From JACQXM01 sp964569425 (GTDB taxonomy: Bacteria > Planctomycetota > Phycisphaerae > UBA1845), in assembly GCA_964569425.1 (NCBI GenBank), contig CAZMVD010000028.1:1-38532 (forward strand): a stretch of 38,532 nt of DNA. The letters are read 5' to 3'. The translations under genes and the position numbers were made by a program. Under the pieces are notes generated by a model. It ran no database searches and was not told the DNA's origin. It saw nothing but the letters and a program-made list of their open reading frames with translations. Position 1 is the first letter of the stretch. Each line of letters begins with the position of its first letter. This document shows, piece by piece, positions 1 through 9,616 of this stretch.

Positions 1-2
1 AT

Positions 3-554
3 GAGGCCACGGGTGGGGAGCCGAAGGTCACGGCGATGACTTTTCTGATGCGTGCGGTGTGCCTGGCGCTGCGGCGGCACCCGATCTTCAATGCTTCGTT
101 CGATGAAGAGCAGGGGCAGATTGTTTACAAGGAGTACATCAACATCGGCGTGGCGGTGGACACGGAGCGCGGGTTGATCGTGCCGGTGGTGCGAAACGCA
201 GACCAGTTGGGCCTGCGGGGTCTTGCGGAGGCGCTGAAGTCGATCGCGGATCGGGTGCGGACGAATCAATTCGCGATCGAGGATCTGCGCGGCGGGACGT
301 TTACGCTGACCAACGTGGGGGCGCTGGGGGGGACGTTCAGCACGCCGATCATCAATTTCCCGGAGGTGGCGATCCTGGGGCTGGGGCGGATGCGCAAGGT
401 GCCGGTGCTGCGGGCCGGGCAATTGGCGGAATCGTTGATGCTGCCGCTGAACCTGTCGTTCGACCATCGCGCCACCGACGGGGCCAACGCGGCGCGGTTC
501 ACGCGGGACATCATTCAATACCTGGAAACGCCGGCGTTGTTCCTGTTGGATTGA
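3..554 (+). CDS. 2-oxoacid dehydrogenase E2 acyltransferase, C-terminal part (5' truncated by window edge)
   Basis: This is the catalytic domain of the lipoyl-dependent acyltransferase (E2) of a pyruvate, 2-oxoglutarate or branched-chain 2-oxoacid dehydrogenase complex, which moves the acyl group from lipoamide to CoA in the cytoplasm. The reading frame is open from base 3 and has no start of its own, so the lipoyl and subunit-binding domains lie upstream of the window. The frame runs through the family hallmarks: a VTAMTFLMRA helix, HPIFNASF, then NIGVAVDTERGLIVPVVR, and near the end FDHRATDG, which holds the catalytic His and Asp of the DHRxxDG motif. A dihydrolipoyl dehydrogenase gene (E3) follows 162 bp downstream on the same strand, as is usual in these operons. 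Substrate specificity cannot be told from this fragment. Confidence 0.93.
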   Translation, partial: EATGGEPKVTAMTFLMRAVCLALRRHPIFNASFDEEQGQIVYKEYINIGVAVDTERGLIVPVVRNADQLGLRGLAEALKSIADRVRTNQFAIEDLRGGTFTLTNVGALGGTFSTPIINFPEVAILGLGRMRKVPVLRAGQLAESLMLPLNLSFDHRATDGANAARFTRDIIQYLETPALFLLD

Positions 555-716
555 AATCGAAATCGCGGCGTCGGACGAAGTAGAGTCCCTTGGGCCGCCG
601 GGGGCGACGCGATCAATACAGCGTATGCCGGAGAACCGCGGCCTTCGCGCTCACTTACGGTCGCTTCTCGGATCGCGCCCGGTCCTTTTGAACACATGTA
701 CAGAGGATTGTGATCT

Positions 717-2108
717 ATGGTCGTCGGTGAGTTCACGCAGGATACGGATCTGCTGGTGATCGGCGGCGGGCCGGGCGGATACCACGCGGCGTTTCGCGCG
801 GCACATCACGGCATGCAAACGACCATCGTGGAGACGATGCCGGCGCTGGGGGGGGTGTGTTTGCACCGGGGGTGCATCCCGTCCAAGACGTACCTGTCGA
901 TGGTGGAACTGATCCACTCGGCCGGGAGTGCCAAGGCCAAGGGAATCGAATTCGGCAAGCCGAAGCTCGATGCGGCGGCGATCCGCGGTTGGAAGAACGA
1001 CGTGGTGAAGAAGCTGTCCGGCGGGCTGGACATGCAGTGCAAGAAGTTTCAGGTGGAGCGGGTGACGGGGACGGCGCGCTTCGAGGACAACAAGTTCGTG
1101 TCGGTCGAGGGCGGCAGCGTGCCGCGGATCAAGTTCCGCCGGGCGATCATCGCCACGGGGTCAAAGTCGATCACGCTGCGCGGGGTTCAGATTGAGTCGC
1201 CGCGGGTGCTCACCTCGCGGACGGCGCTGGACGTGGAGGATATCCCCAAGACGCTGCTGGTGATCGGCGGGGGCTACATCGGGCTGGAACTGGGGCAGGT
1301 GTACGCGGGTTTCGGCTCGAAGGTCACGGTGGTGGAGATGACCGCGGGGCTGCTGCCGGGCGTGGACCGCGATCTACTGCGGCCGTTACTTAAGCGGCTC
1401 GAGGAGGAATTTGAGCAGATCTGCCTCGAAACCAAAGTGGTCAGCATGAAGGAGGTCAAGGGGGGGATTGAGGTCGGATTCGAAGGCAAAAACGCCCCCA
1501 AAGTCAACAAGTTCGACAAGGTGCTGGTGTCGGTCGGGCGGACGCCGAACACGCGGGACCTGAACCTCGACAAGGCAGGCGTACAGGTTGATGAGCGCGG
1601 GTTCATCAGGGTGGATGGAAAGTTCCAGACCAGCGCGGCGCGCATTTACGCGATCGGCGACGTGATCGGCAACCCCATGCTGGCGCACAAGGCGCTGCAC
1701 GAGGGGATTGCCGCGGCGGACCTGCTGGCGGGCAAGGACGTGGTGTTTGAACCAAGGGCCATCCCGGCTGTCGTGTTCACCGATCCGGAGATTGCCTGGG
1801 CCGGGTTGACGGAAGAAGAAGCCAAGAAGGCGGGGCGCGAGATTGTCATCAAGAAGACGCCCTGGTCGGCGTCGGGGCGCGCCGTGGCGCTGGGGCGGAC
1901 CGACGGGGTCACCAAGATGATCTTCGACAAGGCGACGGAGCGGATCATCGGGGTGGGACTGGCCGGTCCGCACGCGGGGGAGATGATCAGCGAATCGGTG
2001 CTGGCGCTGGAGATGGGGGCGGTGGCCTATGATATTGCGAGCACGATTCACCCGCATCCGACGTTGTCGGAAACGATGTTTGAAACGGCGATGATGATGC
2101 GGGAGTAG
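717..2108 (+). CDS. lpdA: Dihydrolipoyl dehydrogenase (E3)
   Basis: FAD-dependent disulfide reductase that reoxidises dihydrolipoamide on E2 using NAD+. At 463 residues it has the usual family length. The N-terminal FAD-binding Rossmann motif GGGPGGYHAA is at about residues 16-25. The redox-active pair is C48-x4-C53, in GGVCLHRGCIPSK. A second dinucleotide motif, GGGYIGLELG, sits near residue 184, the FAD-contacting YAIGDV near residue 310, and the C-terminal HPHPTLSE motif carries the catalytic His of the partner subunit. The ATG has a modest GAGG about 11 nt upstream. It follows the E2 gene on the same strand, so the two probably serve the same dehydrogenase complex. Confidence 0.95.
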   Translation: MVVGEFTQDTDLLVIGGGPGGYHAAFRAAHHGMQTTIVETMPALGGVCLHRGCIPSKTYLSMVELIHSAGSAKAKGIEFGKPKLDAAAIRGWKNDVVKKLSGGLDMQCKKFQVERVTGTARFEDNKFVSVEGGSVPRIKFRRAIIATGSKSITLRGVQIESPRVLTSRTALDVEDIPKTLLVIGGGYIGLELGQVYAGFGSKVTVVEMTAGLLPGVDRDLLRPLLKRLEEEFEQICLETKVVSMKEVKGGIEVGFEGKNAPKVNKFDKVLVSVGRTPNTRDLNLDKAGVQVDERGFIRVDGKFQTSAARIYAIGDVIGNPMLAHKALHEGIAAADLLAGKDVVFEPRAIPAVVFTDPEIAWAGLTEEEAKKAGREIVIKKTPWSASGRAVALGRTDGVTKMIFDKATERIIGVGLAGPHAGEMISESVLALEMGAVAYDIASTIHPHPTLSETMFETAMMMRE

Positions 2109-2203
2109 TTCTGACGGCCCGAAACAGCGACGGACATGAGAGCCGATCTTCCTGGGATCGGTCCCACGGCATCGAACCGGTACGAACCTTCAAGGCGGAC
2201 GCG

Positions 2204-3649
2204 ATGCTCAAGTCTGTGGCACAAGTCTTGACCGGCGAGGGGCTGCTGAAGCCTGGTGAGGCGGTGGTGGTGGGGGTGTCGGGCGGGGTGGATTCCATGG
2301 CCCTGCTTCATGTTCTCCATGGTCTCCACCAACAGGAAGGGTGGGGGCTGAGCCTGCATATTGTCCATCTGGACCACCAACTGCGAGGGGCGGACAGCGA
2401 GGCGGATGCCGCGTTCGTGCAGGCGGCGGCGGATGATCTGGGTCTGCCGTGCACCATCGAGCGGCGCAACGTGGCGGCGCTGGCGGCGGCGCGAGGAAAG
2501 AGCGTCGAGGAGGCGGGTCGCACGGAGCGGTACCTGCTGTTCGAGCGGGTGTGCCTGCAAGCCGGCGCGCGGGTGGTGGCGCTGGGGCATCACGCGGACG
2601 ACAACGCCGAGACCATTCTGCATCGCATTCTGCGCGGGACCGGGCTGCACGGACTGACGGGGATTCCCCGTCGTCGCGCGTTGTCGCCGGGCAGCGACAT
2701 TCAATTGATTCGACCGTTGTTGCATCTGACGCGCGAGGACCTGGAGCGCTTTCTGGGAGAGCGGGGCGTTGCGTATCGCGAAGACTCGAGCAATTCGTCA
2801 TCCGAACCGACGCGCAATCGCATCCGGAACATGCTGTTGCCGCTGCTGGCGAGTGAATTCAACCCGCAGGTGCGCGAGGCGTTGCGGCGGCTCGGGGAGC
2901 AGGCGCAATGGATGGAGGACTTCCTGCGCGAGACGGTGCTGCGGACGTTCGACACGGTGGTGATATCGCGGACCGACCAGACGTTGATTCTGAACGCGGA
3001 CGTGATTGCGCGGAAAAGCCGGCTGCTGCAGGCGGAGCTGGTGCGGGTGGCCTATCGCCTGTTCGGGCTGGGGGAACAACAACTGGCGTTTTCGCATTTT
3101 GTGGCGGTGCTGGAGCTTACGGCGTCGCCGGTCAGCGGACGACAGGTGCAGTTGCCCGGAGGTCTGCTGGTGGAAAAGCGCTATCATCAACTGATCTACA
3201 CGCTGCCGACGGACGAGCCGCGGGAGAGCCTGTCGCCCGACATTACGGTGAATGTGCCGGGGCGGGCAGTGTTGCCATTGCGCGGCCTGGAGATCGAGTG
3301 CGTGGTGCGTGAGCTGGCGCCAGGTGAGGTGGGGGCACTGCGGCGTGCGGCTCAAAGCGGAGAAGAGTACGTGGACTTCGACGCCGTTCATCTGCCACTG
3401 GTGCTGCGCTCGCGCCGCGCCGGCGACCGCTTCGTCCCGCTGGGGGCACCGGGGTCGAAGAAGGTGTCCGACTTTCTGGCGGACGCGCGTGTGGAACCGG
3501 CGGAGCGCGTCCGGGTACCGCTGCTGTGTGATCAACTGGGGCCCATCTGGGTGGTCGGACATCGGATAGACGATCGGGTGAAGCTGACCGAGTTGAGCCG
3601 CCGGGTGCTGGAGCTGCGGGCGCGTGCGTTGGAAGGACCGATGCCTTGA
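2204..3649 (+). CDS. tilS: tRNA(Ile)-lysidine synthase
   Basis: ATP-dependent enzyme that attaches lysine to C34 of the tRNA-Ile with CAU anticodon, changing it from methionine to isoleucine identity. At 481 residues it is full length. The PP-loop SGGVDS is at residues 26-31, followed by the family motifs HLDHQLRG and GHHADDNAET, and RNRIRNMLLPLL in the linker region. The C-terminal TilS substrate-binding domain follows, with LRSRRAGDRFVPLG and KKVSDFLADARV. The downstream glycosyltransferase gene overlaps its stop codon (TTGA), which suggests translational coupling. Confidence 0.95.
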   Translation: MLKSVAQVLTGEGLLKPGEAVVVGVSGGVDSMALLHVLHGLHQQEGWGLSLHIVHLDHQLRGADSEADAAFVQAAADDLGLPCTIERRNVAALAAARGKSVEEAGRTERYLLFERVCLQAGARVVALGHHADDNAETILHRILRGTGLHGLTGIPRRRALSPGSDIQLIRPLLHLTREDLERFLGERGVAYREDSSNSSSEPTRNRIRNMLLPLLASEFNPQVREALRRLGEQAQWMEDFLRETVLRTFDTVVISRTDQTLILNADVIARKSRLLQAELVRVAYRLFGLGEQQLAFSHFVAVLELTASPVSGRQVQLPGGLLVEKRYHQLIYTLPTDEPRESLSPDITVNVPGRAVLPLRGLEIECVVRELAPGEVGALRRAAQSGEEYVDFDAVHLPLVLRSRRAGDRFVPLGAPGSKKVSDFLADARVEPAERVRVPLLCDQLGPIWVVGHRIDDRVKLTELSRRVLELRARALEGPMP

Positions 3650-4941
3650 GCCTGGTGGCGGGCAAGGCGGGCGGCGGGAGTCGGCAGGGCTCACCGGGAC
3701 TGCGAGCCCGGCCGTTGATATTGGTGTTTCTGGTGGCGCTGGTGCTGCGGGGCGGGTGGGGCGCATGGCAGGTGGCGCGTTCGGGTGGGGCGGAATCGCT
3801 GGAGTTTCCTGACGAGCGGCAATACTGGTTGATGGCAGAAAACCTGCGCCGCGGGGAGGGGCTGAAGGACGAGTTTGGGTTTCGTGCCACGCGCATGCCG
3901 CTCTATCCGGCGATGCTGTCGCTGTTCGTGGAAATGCCGCGGGGCATTCTGGTGGCAAAGGTGCTGCAATGGCTGGTGGGCGCCGTGGGGGCGGTCGTTG
4001 CAGCGGGATTGGCCGCGACGCTGTTCGGATCTCGAGTGGGGCTGGCGGCGGGGCTGCTGGTGGCGGTTGATCCTTTCCTGGTGTTTTTTTCATCATTATT
4101 GCTGACGGAGACCATGTTCGTGGCCGCGCTGCTGGCACTGTGGTGGTGCGTGGCTTGGCTGGGGAGCGCGACGGATCTTGGCCGGGCGATGGCATGGGGT
4201 GCTTGGGCTGCCGTGGGCGTGCTGGGTGGTTTGTGCGTGTACCTTCGCGAATCAAGCGCAGGGCTGGTCGCGTGTGTGCTGATCGGCGGGGCGGCGTTGG
4301 GCCGTTGTCGTGCCGCGGCGGCGGGGGGAGCGCTGCTGGCGGCCGTGGTGATCGTTGCGGCTTTGGCGCCGTGGGCGGTGCGTAACGAGCGCGTGACGGG
4401 GCAGCGTACGTGGTTGACGCACCGCGGGGGGATTTCCCTTTTTGACGGCGTGGGCCCGCAAGCCGACGGCAGCAGCCGATTGCAGGATGTGCAGCAGATG
4501 GAAGCGGTGCGCGGATTGAATGAAGTTGAATGGGATCGTTATTTCCGGGACGCCTCGTGGCGGGCGATGCGCGAGGATCCGGGGCGGATCGTCAGGCTTG
4601 CCGGGGTGAAGCTGGCACGGACATGGAACCCGTTGCCCAACGTGGAGACTTACCAGTCGTCGCTGGTGCGGGTGGTTTCGTTCGCCTGGACCCTGCCGGT
4701 GTATCTGTTGGCGGTCGGTGGGGCGGTCCTGGTGCTGGGTCAAGGGCGCGGCGCGCGATGGCGGGTAGCGCTGCTGCTGCTTCCGGCGGTGTATTTCAGC
4801 GTGGTGCACAGTTTTTTCGTGGGGAGTGTGCGGTATCGGTTGGTCAGTATGCCGATGCTGGAGATTCTCGCCGCGTTTGCGGCCGTGTTTCTGGTAGAGC
4901 GATGGGTACGAAGTCGTCGGGGGCGAGAGGCAGTACAATAA
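3646..4941 (+). CDS. Polytopic membrane glycosyltransferase, GT39/ArnT-like
   Basis: A 431-residue hydrophobic protein with roughly nine to eleven predicted membrane segments, the first near residues 20-40. Between the first two segments lies FPDERQYW, an acidic DE pair at the place where PMT/ArnT-type (GT-C fold) glycosyltransferases keep the catalytic acidic residue of the first periplasmic loop. Enzymes of this type move a sugar from a polyprenyl-phosphate donor to lipid or protein outside the cytoplasmic membrane. Here the donor and acceptor are unknown. The likely TTG start overlaps the tilS stop in TTGA; a GTG at 3655 is an alternative. The AsmA-like gene follows 25 bp later. The assignment rests on topology and the DE motif only. 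Confidence 0.75.
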   Translation: MSLVAGKAGGGSRQGSPGLRARPLILVFLVALVLRGGWGAWQVARSGGAESLEFPDERQYWLMAENLRRGEGLKDEFGFRATRMPLYPAMLSLFVEMPRGILVAKVLQWLVGAVGAVVAAGLAATLFGSRVGLAAGLLVAVDPFLVFFSSLLLTETMFVAALLALWWCVAWLGSATDLGRAMAWGAWAAVGVLGGLCVYLRESSAGLVACVLIGGAALGRCRAAAAGGALLAAVVIVAALAPWAVRNERVTGQRTWLTHRGGISLFDGVGPQADGSSRLQDVQQMEAVRGLNEVEWDRYFRDASWRAMREDPGRIVRLAGVKLARTWNPLPNVETYQSSLVRVVSFAWTLPVYLLAVGGAVLVLGQGRGARWRVALLLLPAVYFSVVHSFFVGSVRYRLVSMPMLEILAAFAAVFLVERWVRSRRGREAVQ

Positions 4942-4966
4942 GCGCTGGACGGCGGATCAGCGGGGG

Positions 4967-7900
4967 TTGAGCGTGCCGATTGACGAAGCCCATGCCGAGG
5001 TGAAACGGTCTACGCGGCTGCGGCGGCGCGTATGGGTTGGATTGTCGTGCGCGCTAACGGCGGCCATCGTCCTCGGCGGCGCGGGTCTCTTCTGGATGGC
5101 GCGGCCGGAGCGCATCCGGTTGCAGGTGCAGGCGACGCTGCAACAGCTCTTTCGGGGCACGGTGGCGGTGCAGGCGGCCGAGCTGACGTGGTTCGGCGAT
5201 GTGCGGTTGGTCGGCGTGCAGGTCTTCGAGGCGGGGGGGGCGGATAGTGAATCGCCGATGGGTTCCGCCTCGGCGCGGGCATCGTCCGCTGGTGACTTGC
5301 CCCCTGACGGGGGCGAGGCGCGGCCGGTATTCAGTTGCGCAGTGGTGGAGCTTCGTCCGGACTGGCTGAAACTGATCGGCGGAACGACGGTCGTCACATC
5401 GGTCACTGCGATCGCGCCGCGCTGCATTATTGCGCGTGACGCCGACACCGGGCGAACCAACCTCGCGGACCTGCTCCGGATTTCGCGTTCGCGCGAGTGG
5501 CGCACCGCGAGCGCTCCGCGCGTGGAGCTGCGCAACGCGTCGGTGGAGGTTATCGAGCGGCGCGCCGACGGGCATCGCGCGGTCGAGCAGCTTGACCTGA
5601 CGATTCGCGGAAGACCGGCCGACAACAACCCTTATGCGTACGACGTCGTCTGGCGGCGTGACGGAGGCGATGAAGCCTCGGGGCACGCGCGCATCGATCT
5701 GGATCAGCTTCGTATCCACAACGTGCGCGGCGGGTTGCCGTGGATGTCGTTGGAGGGGGTGTTGATCGCGCTCAATGCGCGGTATGCCGAGGCCGGGTCG
5801 TTGGGGGAGTTGCTGGGGCTGGAGGGTGCGATCCGGGCGCGGGACTTCACCATCGAACTGCTGCCTGCGCGGGCGACGGAGTCGCGTGCGACGCTGGAAT
5901 TGAGCAACGCTTCGCTGTCTATTCCGGTCAGCCGAACAGATCAACCGCTGCCGCGGCGGGATCGCTATGTTCGATTCGAGCAGGTGTACGGCACGGTGGA
6001 TTTTGCGGCGGACGGATTGCAGGCGACTTTTCGGGGGCGGTTTCATGGAAGCCCGTGTCAGGCCAGTGCCACTCTGCGCGGCGCGCTGGGTGAGGCGGCG
6101 TCGTTGGATGACGTGGACCTCACGGCGTCGGTGGTGGTGGAGGGCATAGCGCTTCCGCGGCGCGACGCGGAAGCACCGATCGGCGAGCGCCGGTTTGTGG
6201 AACGTTGGGCGCAGCTCGGGCGGTTTTACGACCGGTTTGATCCGCGCGGCGTGGTGGACGTGGAGGTCGAGGTATCCAAGCCGCGCGGAGACGATGAGCC
6301 GCTGAAGGTGAGCCGGTGGGCGGTGGTGGCGCGGAGCGCGGAGGCGGTGCCCGCGGCGTTTCCGTATCGGGTGACCGACATTACCGGCATGATCGAAGCG
6401 ACCGCTGAGGGGGTTCTTCTACGAGATCTTCGCGGGGTGCACGAGAGTGGTGTGATTACGCTGAACGGGGGGCTGGATCGAGCCGCACGCTGTTCCGCGG
6501 GGGAGTTGACGATCACGGGGCGGGGGGCACCCATTGACGCGGAACTGTGCGACGCGATACCGGCGCGGTTCCAGTGCCTTTGCGATCGGTTCAGCCCGGT
6601 CGGAACGCTGGATGCGGACATTCGGTTGTCGCGGGCGGAGTGCATCGCCGGCGAGCCAGCGCCATGGGAGATCAGCGGGGCGGTCCGGCCGGTCGACATC
6701 GCCATGCGGTTCTCGGAGTTTCCATATCCGGTGGAACACCTTCGTGGAACGCTGCAACTTGACCCGCACGGCATCCAACTGGAGGGGATGGTGGGGCGTT
6801 CCGGTGAAGGCACGATTCGACTGGAGGGAAACGCCGCCTTTGATGAGCAGCGGGCATTGTCGATCCTGGCGCTGGAGATTGCGGCGGAAGACATTGCGAT
6901 CGATGCGGCGCTGTTGAACGCGCTTCCCCGGGAAACGGCGCAGTCTCTCGCGGCATGGCAACCCCAGGGGAATGTGGACATCTGGACGACGATTACCCAG
7001 CGGTCGCGCGGCGACGCCGTGCAACAGGAGTCGCTCGTTCGGCTGAAGGGTGCAGCGGTCATGATACCCGACAGCGCCATTCAATTGCGCGACTTGAATG
7101 GGACATTGCGGATCGACGAGTCGCAATTGACCCTTGAAGGGGTGACGGGCGAATGGCTGGAAACGCCGTTTGAAGCCAGCGGCCGGCTGGGCAGGCCATG
7201 GGGACGGTCGGCGGTTGAGATGGTGCTCCGGGCAAGTGACCTGCGCCTGACCGAGGAAGTTCGCGCGGCGCTGCCGGCAAGGTGGCGCGCGGGGCTGGCG
7301 GACTGGCAGGTTGAGGGAGGCGTGGGGGTGGAGGTCGAGCTGCACCGCGCGGCCGACGGCGACGTGGACTGGGCGGGCGCGGTACGGCTGCACGGCGCCT
7401 CCGTGCAGCACGGAGTCATGCCCCGCCCGTTGGAGGGTGTGCGCGGCACGGTGCACATTGATGCGAAGGGTGTGCGGGCGGAGAGCCTGGACGCCGTCGT
7501 AGGTGACAGTGAAGTGTCTCTGTCGTTCGCCTGGTCGAACGAGGGGCCGGAACAGCGCGGCCGGCTCACGCTATCGGCGGCCAACCTGGAGGTGGAGCCG
7601 TGGATTCGCGCATTGCCGTCGGAACGGGGGCGTGTGGAGTGGGAGCAACTGGGCCTGACCGGCCGTGCGGACGTGGAGTTGGATCGGTTCGATTTTTCCG
7701 TCGTTTCGGGGCGGCCGTGGCAGTGGTCGTTCGAAGGGCGTGCGGGCATTCGAGAGCTGGGCTTTCTGGGGGCTCCGACGGTTCGGCGCATGGCCGGCGA
7801 CGTTTCCGCGCGCGGATCGTCCGGCGGCGACGCGACCGGGCCGACCGTGCACGGGGAGATTTCCGCGGCGCGTCTGGAGGTGCTGGGGCACCGCGTGGAC

Positions 7901-8638
7901 GATGTCAGCGGCGTGTGGTCGTACCGCCGCACGGTCGAGGGTGAGCGGCGGTTGTTGCTCGAGGGAATGCGCGGGCGCTGTTACGAGGGCCGGGTGACCG
8001 CCGATCTGGGATTGGAGTCCCAGGCCACGCGGACTCGATACGCCCTGGCGCTGGTCCTTCACCAGTTGAATCTCGACCGGGTGCGGGCGCCGAGCCGAGT
8101 GGTGGGAGCGGACGAGAGCGAATCGGCCTCGCACGGCCAAGTCGACCTGCGGCTCAATCTCAGCGGCACGCTGGGCGACGCGCGAACGAGGGAAGGCGAA
8201 GGGCGGGTGGAAATCCACGATGCGCGCCTGTACCGCATGCCGCTGATTCTCGCGATACTCAATGTGCTCAGGTTGTCGATGCCGCCGGAACAGGCGTTTA
8301 ACCAGGCCGCGGCCGGGTTCCTGGTGATGGGTCAGCGGGTGGAACTCCAAGATGTCGTGTTGCGCGGTCCGACCCTGGCGCTGGAGGGCGAAGGTTGGCT
8401 TTCGCTGCCGGACCTGGGGATCAGTTTGAACATGGTCAGTGTGGCGGCGAGATCGTGGGCGCGGGTTCCGGGGTTGACGGACTTCATGGAGCGGGCTTCG
8501 CGGGAGATCGTGGAGCTGCACATTACGGGTCCGCTGTTCGGTCCGACGGTGCGGGCGCGGGCGCTGCCGGGGGTTACCGACGAGTTCAAACGGCTGTTTC
8601 AGCGGAAGAAGCCGCGGAAGGCGAATGAATCGTCGTGA
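4967..8638 (+). CDS. Large AsmA-like membrane-anchored protein
   Basis: A 1,223-residue protein with a short cytoplasmic N-terminus, one membrane anchor at about residues 22-43, then a very long beta-rich region with repeated amphipathic strands of the kind seen in AsmA/DUF3971/TamB-like proteins. The C-terminal 180 residues are the most family-like: RVEIHDARLYRMP, a short hydrophobic helix, a segment describing a second beta layer (VELQDVVLRGPTLALEGEG), and a final GPLFGPTVRA motif typical of the AsmA_2-type C-terminus. These proteins are thought to bridge the periplasm and carry phospholipids or help outer-membrane assembly; that role is inferred from the family. The start is TTG at 4967 or GTG at 4973. 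It is the last gene of the tilS-glycosyltransferase group. Confidence 0.75.
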   Translation: MSVPIDEAHAEVKRSTRLRRRVWVGLSCALTAAIVLGGAGLFWMARPERIRLQVQATLQQLFRGTVAVQAAELTWFGDVRLVGVQVFEAGGADSESPMGSASARASSAGDLPPDGGEARPVFSCAVVELRPDWLKLIGGTTVVTSVTAIAPRCIIARDADTGRTNLADLLRISRSREWRTASAPRVELRNASVEVIERRADGHRAVEQLDLTIRGRPADNNPYAYDVVWRRDGGDEASGHARIDLDQLRIHNVRGGLPWMSLEGVLIALNARYAEAGSLGELLGLEGAIRARDFTIELLPARATESRATLELSNASLSIPVSRTDQPLPRRDRYVRFEQVYGTVDFAADGLQATFRGRFHGSPCQASATLRGALGEAASLDDVDLTASVVVEGIALPRRDAEAPIGERRFVERWAQLGRFYDRFDPRGVVDVEVEVSKPRGDDEPLKVSRWAVVARSAEAVPAAFPYRVTDITGMIEATAEGVLLRDLRGVHESGVITLNGGLDRAARCSAGELTITGRGAPIDAELCDAIPARFQCLCDRFSPVGTLDADIRLSRAECIAGEPAPWEISGAVRPVDIAMRFSEFPYPVEHLRGTLQLDPHGIQLEGMVGRSGEGTIRLEGNAAFDEQRALSILALEIAAEDIAIDAALLNALPRETAQSLAAWQPQGNVDIWTTITQRSRGDAVQQESLVRLKGAAVMIPDSAIQLRDLNGTLRIDESQLTLEGVTGEWLETPFEASGRLGRPWGRSAVEMVLRASDLRLTEEVRAALPARWRAGLADWQVEGGVGVEVELHRAADGDVDWAGAVRLHGASVQHGVMPRPLEGVRGTVHIDAKGVRAESLDAVVGDSEVSLSFAWSNEGPEQRGRLTLSAANLEVEPWIRALPSERGRVEWEQLGLTGRADVELDRFDFSVVSGRPWQWSFEGRAGIRELGFLGAPTVRRMAGDVSARGSSGGDATGPTVHGEISAARLEVLGHRVDDVSGVWSYRRTVEGERRLLLEGMRGRCYEGRVTADLGLESQATRTRYALALVLHQLNLDRVRAPSRVVGADESESASHGQVDLRLNLSGTLGDARTREGEGRVEIHDARLYRMPLILAILNVLRLSMPPEQAFNQAAAGFLVMGQRVELQDVVLRGPTLALEGEGWLSLPDLGISLNMVSVAARSWARVPGLTDFMERASREIVELHITGPLFGPTVRARALPGVTDEFKRLFQRKKPRKANESS

Positions 8639-8858
8639 GCGGTGTCTCCTGGAAACGGCATCGGAACGCGGCGGTTCTTGAACTGCACGCAGCGCAAGTC
8701 GGCGCCGAATGTTCCGGCTGCTGGTACGAAGGACATCGGGCTGAAGGGCAATCACCCGTGGGCGCGGGACCGGTTTCCATCAAGCTGTGCGTATTGCCTG
8801 GTTCGCAAGCCTTCGCTTGGTTGGGCCTTTGATTGGAGGCACTAGCAACGATTGGCCG
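8639..8858. other. Intergenic region between convergent genes
   Basis: This 220-bp stretch separates the 3' ends of the AsmA-like gene and rplT. A weak hairpin (CAAGC-CTTC-GCTTG, about 8808-8821) lies within it but has no T-run on either side, so no intrinsic terminator can be claimed. Short open frames here have no ribosome-binding site and are not supported. Confidence 0.4.
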
Positions 8859-9233
8859 TCACGCGGCGGAGGCGTTGCGGGGCTGGTGCTGCTTGGCGAG
8901 GGCGACGAGTGCGTCGAAATCGCCGGGTGAGGAAATGGCGATTTCGCTCATGACCTTGCGGTTCAGTTCCACATCGGCGGCGATCAGGCCGTAGATGAAC
9001 CGGCTGTAGCTGATGCCGCGATTGCGGCAGGCGGCGGTGAGGCGGGTGATCCAGAGGGAGCGGAACTCGCGTTTGCACAGCTTGCGTCCGCGGTAGGCGT
9101 AGACGCCGGCGCGAACCACGGCCTCTTTGCCGAGGCGGTAGTGCTTGCCGGGTGCGCCGCGGCGCCCGCGGGCAGCCTTGAGGGCACGGACCTTTTTGCG
9201 GTGGCGCGCTGCGCCGGAAGTTGCACGTCCCAT
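8859..9233 (-). CDS. rplT: 50S ribosomal protein L20
   Basis: Binds 23S rRNA early in assembly of the large ribosomal subunit. The protein begins MGRATSGAARHRK, with the very basic N-terminal extension of L20, and carries the conserved core segments YRGRKLCKREFRSLWI and RLTAACRNRGISYSRFI. At 124 residues it is close to the usual 115-120. The start at 9233 was preferred over a GTG 15 bp upstream because the family sequence begins there and GGAG sits about 9 nt before it. It lies 55 bp downstream of rpmI on the same strand and shares its promoter. Confidence 0.97.
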   Translation of the reverse strand: MGRATSGAARHRKKVRALKAARGRRGAPGKHYRLGKEAVVRAGVYAYRGRKLCKREFRSLWITRLTAACRNRGISYSRFIYGLIAADVELNRKVMSEIAISSPGDFDALVALAKQHQPRNASAA

Positions 9234-9288
9234 GGTGTGTTGCTCCACTCAAGCGGTGCGCCGCGTCGGGGCGGTGCGCCGCGAGCCA

Positions 9289-9486
9289 TCAGGCCTCGCC
9301 GAGGGCGGTCAGTATGCGCTTTTCAATGGCACTGTCGAGCACCCGCGGTTTGCGCAGGGCGCGGCAGCGATTGCCATTCTTGGAACTCATCAGGTGCCCG
9401 GAATTGGCGGCTTTGTAGCGAACTTTCTGCCTGGCGGTGATTTTTACCCGCTTCTTGAGGCCCTTGTGCGTTTTCATTTTCGGCAT
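9289..9486 (-). CDS. rpmI: 50S ribosomal protein L35
   Basis: Small, highly basic large-subunit ribosomal protein of 65 residues. The sequence from MPKMKTHKGLKKR onward is typical of L35, including the Lys/Arg-rich middle (KKRVKITARQKVRYKAA) and the SGHLMSSKN segment. The frame extends 10 codons further upstream, but the start at 9486 matches the family and has CTGGAGA at good spacing. In many bacteria the order is infC-rpmI-rplT. Here infC is not next to rpmI: the sequence upstream is a short leader, a promoter, and a divergent gene. Confidence 0.97.
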   Translation of the reverse strand: MPKMKTHKGLKKRVKITARQKVRYKAANSGHLMSSKNGNRCRALRKPRVLDSAIEKRILTALGEA

Positions 9487-9533
9487 CGCGCCATCTCCAG
9501 GGTTATTCCGGACCAATCGGTTCAGAGCCCCGT

Positions 9534-9561
9534 ATTATACTTGGGGCATCGGAGGCTGCAA
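9534..9561 (-). promoter_or_regulatory. Sigma-70-type promoter for rpmI-rplT
   Basis: Read on the minus strand, TTGCAG (9561-9556) is followed by a 16-bp spacer and a perfect TATAAT (9539-9534). Transcription would start near 9527, leaving a leader of only about 40 nt before rpmI. That is too short for the long L20-binding leader known from infC-rpmI-rplT operons of enterobacteria. Confidence 0.7.
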
Positions 9562-9616
9562 GGGGCATTTGGGCGGCGCGAAAGCGGTCACGAATAGGCC
9601 CAGCGGGCCCCCCAAG

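Noticed and set aside
2217..2232. TGGCACAAGTCTTGAC as a sigma-54 site
   Set aside because: It lacks the GC at -12 (TTGA instead of TTGC) and lies inside the first codons of tilS.
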